Positions 9,233 to 15,694 of a DNA stretch of 64,000 nt are shown in pieces. A program made the translations under genes and the position numbers. The notes below the pieces were generated by a model. It ran no database searches and was not told the origin of the DNA. It saw nothing but the letters and a program-made list of their open reading frames with translations. How positions within the stretch are numbered: the stretch's first letter is position 1; each line of letters opens with the position of its first letter. The DNA is from Streptomyces sp. NBC_01233 (GTDB lineage Bacteria > Actinomycetota > Actinomycetes > Streptomycetales > Streptomycetaceae), in assembly GCF_035989305.1 (NCBI RefSeq), contig NZ_CP108514.1:1727501-1791500 (forward strand). Reading direction: 5' to 3'.

Positions 9233-9292
9233 GCAACCATTGGTTGCATATCGGCCGGAGGCGGGCTACGGTTACATGCAACCGAAGGTTGC
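9233..9292. promoter_or_regulatory. Promoter with two palindromic ArsR-type operators
   Basis: Two near-identical palindromes are visible: GCAACCATTGGTTGC at 9233-9247 and GCAACCGAAGGTTGC at 9278-9292, centres 45 bp apart. Between and overlapping them is a plausible promoter: -35 TTGCAT at 9244-9249, a 17-bp spacer, and -10 TACGGT at 9267-9272. The first operator covers the -35 and the second would lie around the start site. They head the operon that encodes an ArsR regulator, so autorepression is the natural reading. Confidence 0.7.
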
Positions 9293-9309
9293 GAAAGATG
9301 GAGGCGGTC

Positions 9310-9786
9310 ATGGAGTACGGGAGCATCGAACGCGAGCTGCACATCGACGCCTCGCCCGAGGTGGTGTTCGAGGTGCTCAGCAGCCCCGAGCACATCCGGG
9401 ACTGGTGGAGCGCCGAGACCGCGTTCGAGCCGACCGCCGGCGCGACGGCCAGCCTCACCTGGTCGGACGGGGACACGGGCCGGCACAAGTCCGCACCGTT
9501 CACGGTCGTGGCGGCCGACCCGCCACGGATGTTCTCGTTCCGCTGGACGTACGACGAGGCAGAGCTGGGGAGAGGGACAGCGGGTCCGGGCAACTCGCTG
9601 CTGGTGACCTTCGAGCTCGTCCCCACGGGAGGGGGAACCACGGTCCGCTTCCGCGAGACCGGCTACCGCGAGCGGGGTTGGGAGGCCGCCGTTCTCGAAG
9701 CCCACTACAACGACCACCGGCAGGGCTGGGACTTCTACCTGCCGCGCCTGGTCGCGACCGCCGAGTCGCTGGCGGCCGCGCGATGA
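9310..9786 (+). CDS. SRPBCC (AHSA1/START-like) domain protein
   Basis: A 158-residue single-domain protein of the SRPBCC fold, beginning IERELHIDASPEVVFEVLS and containing the HIRDWWS motif typical of the Activator-of-Hsp90-like branch. Such proteins bind hydrophobic ligands; the ligand is unknown. ATG 9310 was chosen because GGAGG at 9300-9304 precedes it; an in-frame ATG at 9298 is possible. Its stop overlaps the ArsR start (ATGA at 9783-9786), implying translational coupling. SRPBCC-ArsR pairs are common in actinobacteria, with the regulator controlling its partner. Confidence 0.85.
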   Translation: MEYGSIERELHIDASPEVVFEVLSSPEHIRDWWSAETAFEPTAGATASLTWSDGDTGRHKSAPFTVVAADPPRMFSFRWTYDEAELGRGTAGPGNSLLVTFELVPTGGGTTVRFRETGYRERGWEAAVLEAHYNDHRQGWDFYLPRLVATAESLAAAR

Positions 9787-10127
9787 GCACCGCGATCGAC
9801 GACGACCTCTGGTCCGCGATAGGGGACCCGACCCGGCGCCGCATGATCGACCTGCTCCTGGCCGAGGGCCAGGGGACCGCGACGACGCTCAGTGCGCACC
9901 TGCCGGTGACCAGGCAGGCCGTGACCAAACACCTGGCCGTGCTCGACCGGGTCGGGCTCGTCCGGTACGCGCCCTCGGGACGGGAGAAGCGCTATCAGGT
10001 GGACGAGGCACAGCTGGCCCGTGCCGTGGCACAGCTGAACTCCGTCGGCGAGATGTGGGATGCCCGCCTGCGGCGCATCAAGAGCCTCGCCGAGGCGATC
10101 CAACGAGCCAAGAACACGGAGAAGTAG
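9783..10127 (+). CDS. ArsR-family transcriptional regulator
   Basis: A 114-residue winged-helix protein. The recognition helix is in PVTRQAVTKHLAVLDRVGL, and the N-terminal LWSAIGDPTRRRMIDLLL is the usual ArsR start. The metal-binding ELCVCDL motif of ArsR/SmtB sensors is absent, so it belongs to the branch paired with SRPBCC proteins. It overlaps the upstream gene by 4 nt and is followed 10 bp later by a second SRPBCC gene. The two palindromes in front of the operon are its probable binding sites. Confidence 0.88.
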   Translation: MSTAIDDDLWSAIGDPTRRRMIDLLLAEGQGTATTLSAHLPVTRQAVTKHLAVLDRVGLVRYAPSGREKRYQVDEAQLARAVAQLNSVGEMWDARLRRIKSLAEAIQRAKNTEK

Positions 10128-10137
10128 GGAGAACGAG

Positions 10138-10575
10138 ATGGTGGACATCCTGCACCGGGTGGGAATCACGGCCACCCCGGAGAAGGTCTACGAGGCACTC
10201 ACCACGGTCGAGGGTCTGGCCGCGTGGTGGACGACCGACACGAGCGGGAACGGCGACGGCTCCCTGCAGTTCCGGTTCGGCGACGTCGGCGGCTTCGACA
10301 TGAAGGTTCTCGACCTGCAGCCGAACGCGCGGGTCCTGTGGGAGGTCGTCGACGGTCCGGCCGAGTGGGTCGGGACCACGGTGAGCTTCGAGCTGGCCCG
10401 GGAAGGCGAGTGGACGATCCTCATGTTCACGCACGCGGGGTGGCGCGAACCGGTCGAGTTCATGAACCACTGCAGCACCAAGTGGGCGATCTTCCTGATG
10501 AGCCTGAAGTCCCTGGTGGAGACGGGCACCGGCGCTCCGCATCCGCGCGACGTGCAGATCAGCAACTGGCACTGA
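10138..10575 (+). CDS. SRPBCC domain protein
   Basis: A 145-residue AHSA1-like protein starting MVDILHRVGITATPEKVYEAL, with EGLAAWWTTDTSG matching the WW motif of the family. GGGAGA at 10127-10132 precedes the ATG. It is the third gene of the SRPBCC-ArsR-SRPBCC operon. The two SRPBCC proteins share the fold but clearly differ in sequence, so they are old paralogues rather than a recent duplication. Ligand and function are unknown. Confidence 0.85.
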   Translation: MVDILHRVGITATPEKVYEALTTVEGLAAWWTTDTSGNGDGSLQFRFGDVGGFDMKVLDLQPNARVLWEVVDGPAEWVGTTVSFELAREGEWTILMFTHAGWREPVEFMNHCSTKWAIFLMSLKSLVETGTGAPHPRDVQISNWH

Positions 10576-10667
10576 CGCCTCCTGTGGGACCCGGCCCCTG
10601 CGGCCCGGGCCGGCTGCGGCCGACCCGGGCCGCAGCGACGCGGCGAGGGGGCCGGCGGCCCTCGGAC

Positions 10668-11177
10668 TCAGGCGTACTTCCCGGCGAACCAGGCGTCGGC
10701 CGCCTGGGTGTGGAGGGGGAAGGCCAGGGGGGACGGGGTGTGCAGGACGTGCCAGCCCGTGGTCTCGTCCGTCGGCTTCGAGGCGGGGAGGTCTGCGGCG
10801 CGGCGGGGCGGGAGGAGTCCGAAGAGGAGGAGGTGGCCCGCCGGGGAGCTCAGGGCGTCGGCCAGGGTGACCTCTGACGCCGGGGCCGTGATGCCGGTCT
10901 CCTCGCGGAGCTCGCGGACGACCGCGTCGCGCCAGTCCTCGCCGAAGTCGATGAAGCCGCCGGGGAGGGCGACCCCGCCGAGTGCCGGTTCGATGGTGCG
11001 GGTGATGACCACGAGGCCGGTGCCGTCAACGTCCTCGACGGGGAGGAGGGTGACGGCCACCGGGAGCGGGTTGCGGTAGGCGGTCGCCCCGCAGGCGGTG
11101 CAGGAGCGGGGCCACGCGTGGGTGGAGTAGGGCGCTCCGCAGGTGGAGCAGTGCGAGTCCTTCAGCTGTGCCGGCAT
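10668..11177 (-). CDS. Nudix hydrolase with N-terminal zinc ribbon
   Basis: 169 residues. An N-terminal zinc ribbon is visible (CSTCGAPY, then CTACGA), followed by a Nudix box from GGFIDFGEDW through RELREETGI, matching GX5EX7REUXEEXGU. The layout resembles NudC-like or ADP-ribose/NADH-type hydrolases, but the substrate cannot be fixed. ATG 11177 (MPAQLKDSHC) is preferred over 11195 because it begins at the ribbon. It is divergent from the dipeptidase gene with only about 23 bp between starts, so their promoters must overlap each other's coding sequence. Confidence 0.85.
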   Translation of the reverse strand: MPAQLKDSHCSTCGAPYSTHAWPRSCTACGATAYRNPLPVAVTLLPVEDVDGTGLVVITRTIEPALGGVALPGGFIDFGEDWRDAVVRELREETGITAPASEVTLADALSSPAGHLLLFGLLPPRRAADLPASKPTDETTGWHVLHTPSPLAFPLHTQAADAWFAGKYA

Positions 11178-11200
11178 CCGGCGATGGTATGCCAAGGGGT

Positions 11201-11899
11201 ATGCGGATGACGGCTGTTGTGGGTGCGCTCGCGGTGCTGGCCGGCGGGGCGGCGGCGCCCTCCGGGTCCGGGCCCGGGTTCGTGGCGCTGCGCGAGGTGG
11301 ATCCGAGCGTCCGGCAGGACATGCGGTACGCCGGTGCGCGGAATTTCACCGGTGGGGTGGTGGACGGGTACGAGGAGCCGGTGTGCCTGCTGGCCCGGCC
11401 CGCCGCCGAGGCGCTGCGGCGGGCGCAGCGGGGGTTGCTGCGGCGCGGGTACGCGCTGCGGGTGTACGACTGCTACCGGCCGCAGCGGGCGGTCGACCGG
11501 TTCGTGCGGTGGGCGCGGGAGGCGGACGGCCCGGACGACCGGGCGGCGAAGGCGGAATTCTATCCGCACGTGGAACGGAACCGGCTCATTCCGGAGGGGT
11601 ACATCGCGGAGAAGTCCGGGCACAGCCGCGGGAGCACGCTCGATGTGACCCTGGAGGAACTGTCGGGCCGGCAGGTGGACATGGCGACGCCCTTCGACTT
11701 CTTCGATCCGCTCTCGCACACCGGTGATCCGCGGGTCACGGGTGCCGCACGCGCCCATCGGCAGTTGCTGAAGGGGGCGCTGGCCGAGCAGGGGTTCGTG
11801 AATCTTCCCGAGGAGTGGTGGCACTTCACGTACAAGCCGGAGGCGTATCCGGACACGTATTTCGATTTCCCCGTCGCTGTCGCCTCCGTCCGCCCGTGA
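11201..11899 (+). CDS. D-alanyl-D-alanine dipeptidase (VanX-like, M15D)
   Basis: Zinc dipeptidase of the VanX/DdpX family. Zinc ligands and catalytic residues are visible: SGHSRGSTLD (His and Asp), and EWWHF (Glu and His). The N terminus MRMTAVVGALAVLAGGAAA looks like a signal peptide, so it probably acts outside the cell on peptidoglycan dipeptides. The SD AAGGGG at 11194-11199 is too close to ATG 11201 and fits ATG 11207 better, so the start may be two codons later. No vanH/vanA neighbours exist, so a housekeeping cell-wall role is more likely than vancomycin resistance. Confidence 0.85.
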   Translation: MRMTAVVGALAVLAGGAAAPSGSGPGFVALREVDPSVRQDMRYAGARNFTGGVVDGYEEPVCLLARPAAEALRRAQRGLLRRGYALRVYDCYRPQRAVDRFVRWAREADGPDDRAAKAEFYPHVERNRLIPEGYIAEKSGHSRGSTLDVTLEELSGRQVDMATPFDFFDPLSHTGDPRVTGAARAHRQLLKGALAEQGFVNLPEEWWHFTYKPEAYPDTYFDFPVAVASVRP

Positions 11900-11912
11900 G
11901 TACCGTGCCCGC

Positions 11913-12281
11913 ATGACTTTCAGCTCGTACGAGGAATTCTGGCCGTACTACGTCGCGATGCACTCCCGGGCCGCCACCCGCTGGATCCATCTCACCGGCA
12001 CGCTCACCGGGCTCGCACTGAGCGTCTACGGGGTGGCGCGGGGCCGCAAGCGCTACCTCGCCGCGCTCCCGCTGATCGGTTACGGGACCGCCTGGCCGGC
12101 GCACTTCCTCATCGAGGGGAACAATCCGGCCAGCTTCGGCCATCCCGGATGGTCGCTGCGCGGGGACGCGCGGATGATCCGGATGATGCTGGCCGGGCGG
12201 GACGCGGAGCTGGGCGAGATCGCCCGGAAGTGGCTCGCCGAGAACCCGTGCCAGGGGTGCCCTCCCGTGACAGACTTCTGA
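11913..12281 (+). CDS. DUF962/Mpo1-like membrane protein
   Basis: A 122-residue protein with the DUF962 signature: FWPYYVAMHSRAATRWIHLTGT near the N terminus and a central GYGTAWPAHFLIEGNNPASFGHP. Two hydrophobic segments suggest membrane association. The yeast homologue Mpo1 is an iron-dependent dioxygenase acting on 2-hydroxy fatty acids; conserved histidines are present here, but activity is unproven in bacteria. It follows the dipeptidase by 13 bp. Confidence 0.82.
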   Translation: MTFSSYEEFWPYYVAMHSRAATRWIHLTGTLTGLALSVYGVARGRKRYLAALPLIGYGTAWPAHFLIEGNNPASFGHPGWSLRGDARMIRMMLAGRDAELGEIARKWLAENPCQGCPPVTDF

Positions 12282-12293
12282 CGAACCGTCAGA
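12277..12293. promoter_or_regulatory. 17-bp palindromic operator (TGACG-N3-CGTCA type)
   Basis: TCTGACG-AAC-CGTCAGA is a perfect 7-3-7 palindrome located 21 bp upstream of the Zn-ribbon/OB gene and overlapping the stop codon of the previous gene. The core TGACG-N3-CGTCA recurs at 47503-47515. Its form fits TetR-family regulators of lipid metabolism; the regulator is not identified. Confidence 0.55.
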
Positions 12294-12313
12294 CGTCTGG
12301 CTAGGGAGGGGTC

Positions 12314-12769
12314 ATGGCACGCACACGCACACCCGTCGTGAAGGGGTGGTTCACCGAGGACGGTCCGGACGGCGGCTTCCGGCTGCTCGGCACCCGCTGC
12401 TCGGCCTGCACCGCGGTGTTCTTCCCGCGCGAGGACGCGTACTGCCGCAATCCGCACTGCCCGGGGGACGGCGAGCTCACCGAGGTGCCGCTGTCCCCGC
12501 GGGGCCGGGTCTGGTCCTGCACCGACGGGCGCTACCGGCCGCCCGCGCCGTACGTGTCCGACCCCGGCGTGCCCTGGGAGCCGTACACGCTGGTCGCGGT
12601 GGAACTGGAAGCCGAGGGGATGGTCGTGCTGGGGCAGGCGGTGCCCGGGGTGGGGGTCGCCGATCTGGCGGTCGGGACGGAGGTCGAGGTGGTGGGCGGC
12701 GTACTGAACGAGGACGCCGAAACCGTCTGGACCACCTGGCGGTTCAAGCCGGTGGGAGGGGCCTCATGA
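12314..12769 (+). CDS. Zn-ribbon/OB-fold (DUF35-type) acyl-CoA-associated protein
   Basis: A 151-residue protein with an N-terminal zinc ribbon (GTRCSACTAVFFPRE, then CRNPHCPG) and a C-terminal OB fold, the DUF35 architecture. Such proteins form complexes with SCP2-type thiolases or retro-aldolases acting on acyl-CoAs (for example Ltp2 partners in sterol degradation). Here the stop overlaps the start of a thiolase gene, supporting a complex. The GGGAGGGG SD lies at 12304-12311. The substrate is unknown. Confidence 0.85.
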   Translation: MARTRTPVVKGWFTEDGPDGGFRLLGTRCSACTAVFFPREDAYCRNPHCPGDGELTEVPLSPRGRVWSCTDGRYRPPAPYVSDPGVPWEPYTLVAVELEAEGMVVLGQAVPGVGVADLAVGTEVEVVGGVLNEDAETVWTTWRFKPVGGAS

Positions 12770-13956
12770 GCACCGACATCGCCGTCCTCGGAGCCGGAAT
12801 GCACCCCTGGGGCAAATGGGGCCGCAGCTTCGTCGAGTACGGCCGGGCCGCCGCGCGGGCGGCGCTCGCGGACGCCGGACTGGACTGGACGGACGTGCAG
12901 TCGATCGTCGGCGCCGACACCGTGCGCTCGGGCTACCCGGGCTACGTGGCCGGCGCCACCTTCGCGCAGGCCCTCGGCTGGCAGGGCGCACGGGTGACCA
13001 GCGTGTACGCGGCCTGCGCCTCCGGGGCACAGGCGATCGGAGCGGCCCGCGCGCAGATCCTGGCGGGCCTGGCCGACGTGGTCCTCGTGGTGGGTGCGGA
13101 TGCGGCTCCCAAGGGGTTCTTCGCCCCGGCGGGCGGCGACCGGCCGGACGATCCGGACTGGCTGCGGTTCCGCGTGCTGGGCGCCACCAACCCGGCGTAC
13201 TTCGCGCTGTACGCCCGGCGCCGGATGGCCGTCTACGGGGACACCCCGGAGGACTTCGCCCAGGTCAAGGTGAAGAACGCGGCTGCAGGGGTGCTCAACC
13301 CGCACGCCCGCTACCGCAAGGGAGTGAGCGCCGAGGAGGTCGCGGCCTCGGCGGTCGTCGCCGATCCGCTCCGGCTGCTCGACATCTGCGCCACCTCCGA
13401 CGGGGGCGCCGCGCTGGTGCTGGGCAGCATGGACTTCGCGCGTTCGCGCGGGGTGGCCGATCCGGTGAGGATCCGCGCGGTGTCCACGGTGACGCCCACG
13501 TATCCGCGGACGGTGCTGGACCTGCCGGACATCGCGACCGACTCTGCGGTGGCCGTGGATCCGGCGGCCGGATCCTTCCGGTCGTCGATCGCGCGCGCCG
13601 CGTACGAGGAGGCGGGGCTGGGCCCGGACGAGCTCTCGCTCGCCGAGGTGTACGACCTGTCCACCGCCCTCGAACTGGAGTGGTACGAGGACATCGGGCT
13701 GTGCGGGGAGGGCGAGGGGGCGAAGCTCGTCCGGGAGGGCGCGACCTCGCTGGGCGGCCGGATCCCGGTCAACACCAGTGGCGGGCTGGCCTCCTTCGGG
13801 GAGGCGGTGCCGGCGCAGGCCATCGCGCAGGTGTGCGAACTGACGTGGCAGCTGCGCGGGACGGCCGGGGGCCGGCAGGTGCCGGGGGCGAGGGCCGGGA
13901 TCACGGCCAATCAGGGGCTGTTCGGGCACGGATCGGCCGTCGTCGCCGTGCGCTGA
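12766..13956 (+). CDS. Thiolase / lipid-transfer (SCP2-thiolase-like) protein
   Basis: A 396-residue thiolase-fold protein. The nucleophilic cysteine region is VYAACASGAQAIGAA, and the C-terminal GG motif region is NTSGGLASFGEAVPAQAI, followed by GLFGHGSA. It is of the SCP2-thiolase branch that works with DUF35 partners, rather than the classical degradative FadA branch. ATG 12766 overlaps the upstream gene by 4 nt, with GGGAGGGG just before it. With its partner it likely cleaves or transfers a bulky acyl-CoA. The operon sits behind the palindrome at 12277-12293. Confidence 0.87.
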   Translation: MSTDIAVLGAGMHPWGKWGRSFVEYGRAAARAALADAGLDWTDVQSIVGADTVRSGYPGYVAGATFAQALGWQGARVTSVYAACASGAQAIGAARAQILAGLADVVLVVGADAAPKGFFAPAGGDRPDDPDWLRFRVLGATNPAYFALYARRRMAVYGDTPEDFAQVKVKNAAAGVLNPHARYRKGVSAEEVAASAVVADPLRLLDICATSDGGAALVLGSMDFARSRGVADPVRIRAVSTVTPTYPRTVLDLPDIATDSAVAVDPAAGSFRSSIARAAYEEAGLGPDELSLAEVYDLSTALELEWYEDIGLCGEGEGAKLVREGATSLGGRIPVNTSGGLASFGEAVPAQAIAQVCELTWQLRGTAGGRQVPGARAGITANQGLFGHGSAVVAVR

Positions 13957-14062
13957 ACAGCTCGTGCTGTCCGAACGCTTGACGGCCCCCTGCGGCAGGT
14001 TCACACTCGCTCCACAGTCCCGCGCCGCGACCGGGACCCCGAACCCCCCGTGAGAGCTGCGG

Positions 14063-14090
14063 CCCGTACCCCAGTCGGCGGGGGTACGGG
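14063..14090. terminator. Hairpin terminator
   Basis: CCCGTACCCC at 14063-14072 pairs perfectly with GGGGTACGGG at 14081-14090 around an 8-base loop. It lies between the convergent thiolase and conservon operons and probably serves both. Confidence 0.65.
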
Positions 14091-14174
14091 TCGCCTCCAT
14101 GTCGGGCCCGTCGTGCGGGCGCCGGTCCCGGGCCCCTCGTGCGGGCGCCGTGCGACCCCTGTGCGGGCCGCCCG

Positions 14175-14801
14175 TCAGGCCCCCGCGGACAGGCTCCGGC
14201 GCCGCTCGCGCGCCAGGGACATCGCGTGTTCCACGACCCCCACCAGCACGTCCTTCACGGATTCCCGGTCCCGTGCATCGCACAGCAGCACCGGTACCCC
14301 GGGGTCGAGGTCGAGTGCCGTCCGTACGGTCACCACCGGGTGCCGGTCGGCGCCGTCGAAGCAGTTGACGACGACCACGAACGGGATCCCGCGCCGCTCG
14401 AAGTAGTCGACGGCAGCGAAGCAGTCGGCGAGGCGGCGGGTGTCGGCGAGGACCACGGCGCCGAGCGCGCCCTGGGCCAGCTCGTCCCACAGGAACCAGA
14501 AGCGGTCCTGCCCGGGCGTGCCGAACAGGTACAGCACCAGGTCCTCGCGGAGCGTGATGCGCCCGAAGTCCATGGCCACGGTCGTGGTGTTCTTGCCCTC
14601 CACTCCCCCGGTGTCGTCGACACCGACGCCCGGCTCGGAGAGCCGTTCCTCGGTCCGCAGCGGTCTGATCTCGCTCACTGCACTGACCAGGGTGGTCTTG
14701 CCCACCCCGAAGCCGCCCGCGACCAGGATCTTCAAGGTCAGCGGCTCGACCGGCGACACCGCGTGCATGGCACCGGTGCGGCTAAAGCGCCCGAAGGCCA
14801 T
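14175..14801 (-). CDS. cvnD: Conservon Ras-like GTPase (CvnD)
   Basis: A 208-residue small GTP-binding protein of the MglA/CvnD type. The P-loop GGFGVGKT is at residues 29-36, the G3-like DxxG is replaced by FGTPGQDRF, and VVNCFDGAD is the NKxD-equivalent region. It is the last gene of a four-gene conservon and overlaps cvnC by 20 nt. Conservon proteins form a membrane-associated complex resembling eukaryotic GPCR signalling and affect development and antibiotic production in S. coelicolor. Confidence 0.92.
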   Translation of the reverse strand: MAFGRFSRTGAMHAVSPVEPLTLKILVAGGFGVGKTTLVSAVSEIRPLRTEERLSEPGVGVDDTGGVEGKNTTTVAMDFGRITLREDLVLYLFGTPGQDRFWFLWDELAQGALGAVVLADTRRLADCFAAVDYFERRGIPFVVVVNCFDGADRHPVVTVRTALDLDPGVPVLLCDARDRESVKDVLVGVVEHAMSLARERRRSLSAGA

Positions 14802-15246
14802 CGATCACCTCACGCAGAATGGATTCATCGGGCAGTTCGGCCGGTGGTACCGGCCGGGTCACATGGACCAGTTCCTCGTCGACCAGGTCGCCGATGAGGA
14901 CGCGTACGACCCCGACCGCGAGGTCGAGGTCGGCCGCGAGTTCGGCGACCGACTGCGGCCGGCCCCGGCACAGCCCGAGGATGTGGGCGTGTTCCGGGGA
15001 GAGGGTCATGTCCCAGACCGGATCGTCGGCCGCCGCTTCGGCGACGACGAGCGCGATCAGGTCGAGGCGGTGCTGACCCGCGTGGCTGGTCCGGCCGCGG
15101 GTCATGGCGTACGGGCGTACGACGGGACCCGCGTCGTCGTCGAACCAGTGCGCGTGGTCGGGGCCGTCGGCCGACAGGTCGACGGGAAAGCCGATACCGG
15201 CGGCGATGTCGGTGTCGGTGGAGTGGTCCTGGCCTGAATCGCTCAT
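14782..15246 (-). CDS. cvnC: Conservon DUF742 protein (CvnC)
   Basis: A 154-residue DUF742 protein. The family core runs from VVRPYAMTRGRT through a winged-helix-like CRGRPQSVAELAADLDLAV to the C terminus. It starts 10 bp after the end of cvnB and overlaps cvnD. CvnC interacts with the other conservon products; its biochemical role is not established. Confidence 0.9.
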   Translation of the reverse strand: MSDSGQDHSTDTDIAAGIGFPVDLSADGPDHAHWFDDDAGPVVRPYAMTRGRTSHAGQHRLDLIALVVAEAAADDPVWDMTLSPEHAHILGLCRGRPQSVAELAADLDLAVGVVRVLIGDLVDEELVHVTRPVPPAELPDESILREVIDGLRAL

Positions 15247-15256
15247 GCCGTACGAC

Positions 15257-15694
15257 TCACCCTCCGGCTGGCAGCCCGGTGCGCGGGGCGGTCGCCAGGT
15301 GGTCGCCCACTCGCTTGACCATCAGCGTCATCTCGTACGCGACCTGCCCGACGTCGGAGTCCGCGTCGGCCAGCACGGCCAGGCAGCTGCCGTCGCCCGC
15401 GGCCATGACGAAGAGGAAGGCCTCGTCGAGTTCGACCACGGTCTGGCGGACCCGGCCGGAGTCGAAGTGCCGGCCGACGCCCTTGGCCAGGCTGTGGAAA
15501 CCGGAGGCCACGGCCGCCAGGTGCTCGCTGTCCTCGCGGGTCAGGTCCTTGGAGCTGCCGGTGGGCAGGCCGTCGCCGGAGAGGACCACCGCCTTGCGGA
15601 TGGAGCCGACCCTGTCGACGAGCTCGTCGAGGAGCCAGTTGAGCGGGCCGGAGCCGCGGCCCCTGGTGTCGTTGCCGGTCTGCGGTGCGGTCAT
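15257..15694 (-). CDS. cvnB: Conservon roadblock/LC7 protein (CvnB)
   Basis: A 145-residue roadblock/LC7-domain protein (LNWLLDELVDRVGSIRKAVVLSGDG, then the central FLFVMAAGDGSCLAVLA strand). Roadblock proteins regulate small GTPases; MglB does this for MglA, and CvnB probably does so for CvnD. Its start overlaps the end of cvnA by 4 nt (ATGA at 15691-15694). Confidence 0.92.
   Translation of the reverse strand: MTAPQTGNDTRGRGSGPLNWLLDELVDRVGSIRKAVVLSGDGLPTGSSKDLTREDSEHLAAVASGFHSLAKGVGRHFDSGRVRQTVVELDEAFLFVMAAGDGSCLAVLADADSDVGQVAYEMTLMVKRVGDHLATAPRTGLPAGG

Noticed and set aside
11201..11899. VanX-like gene as vancomycin resistance
   Set aside because: vanH, vanA and vanRS are absent; isolated VanX-like dipeptidases are common in Streptomyces cell-wall metabolism.
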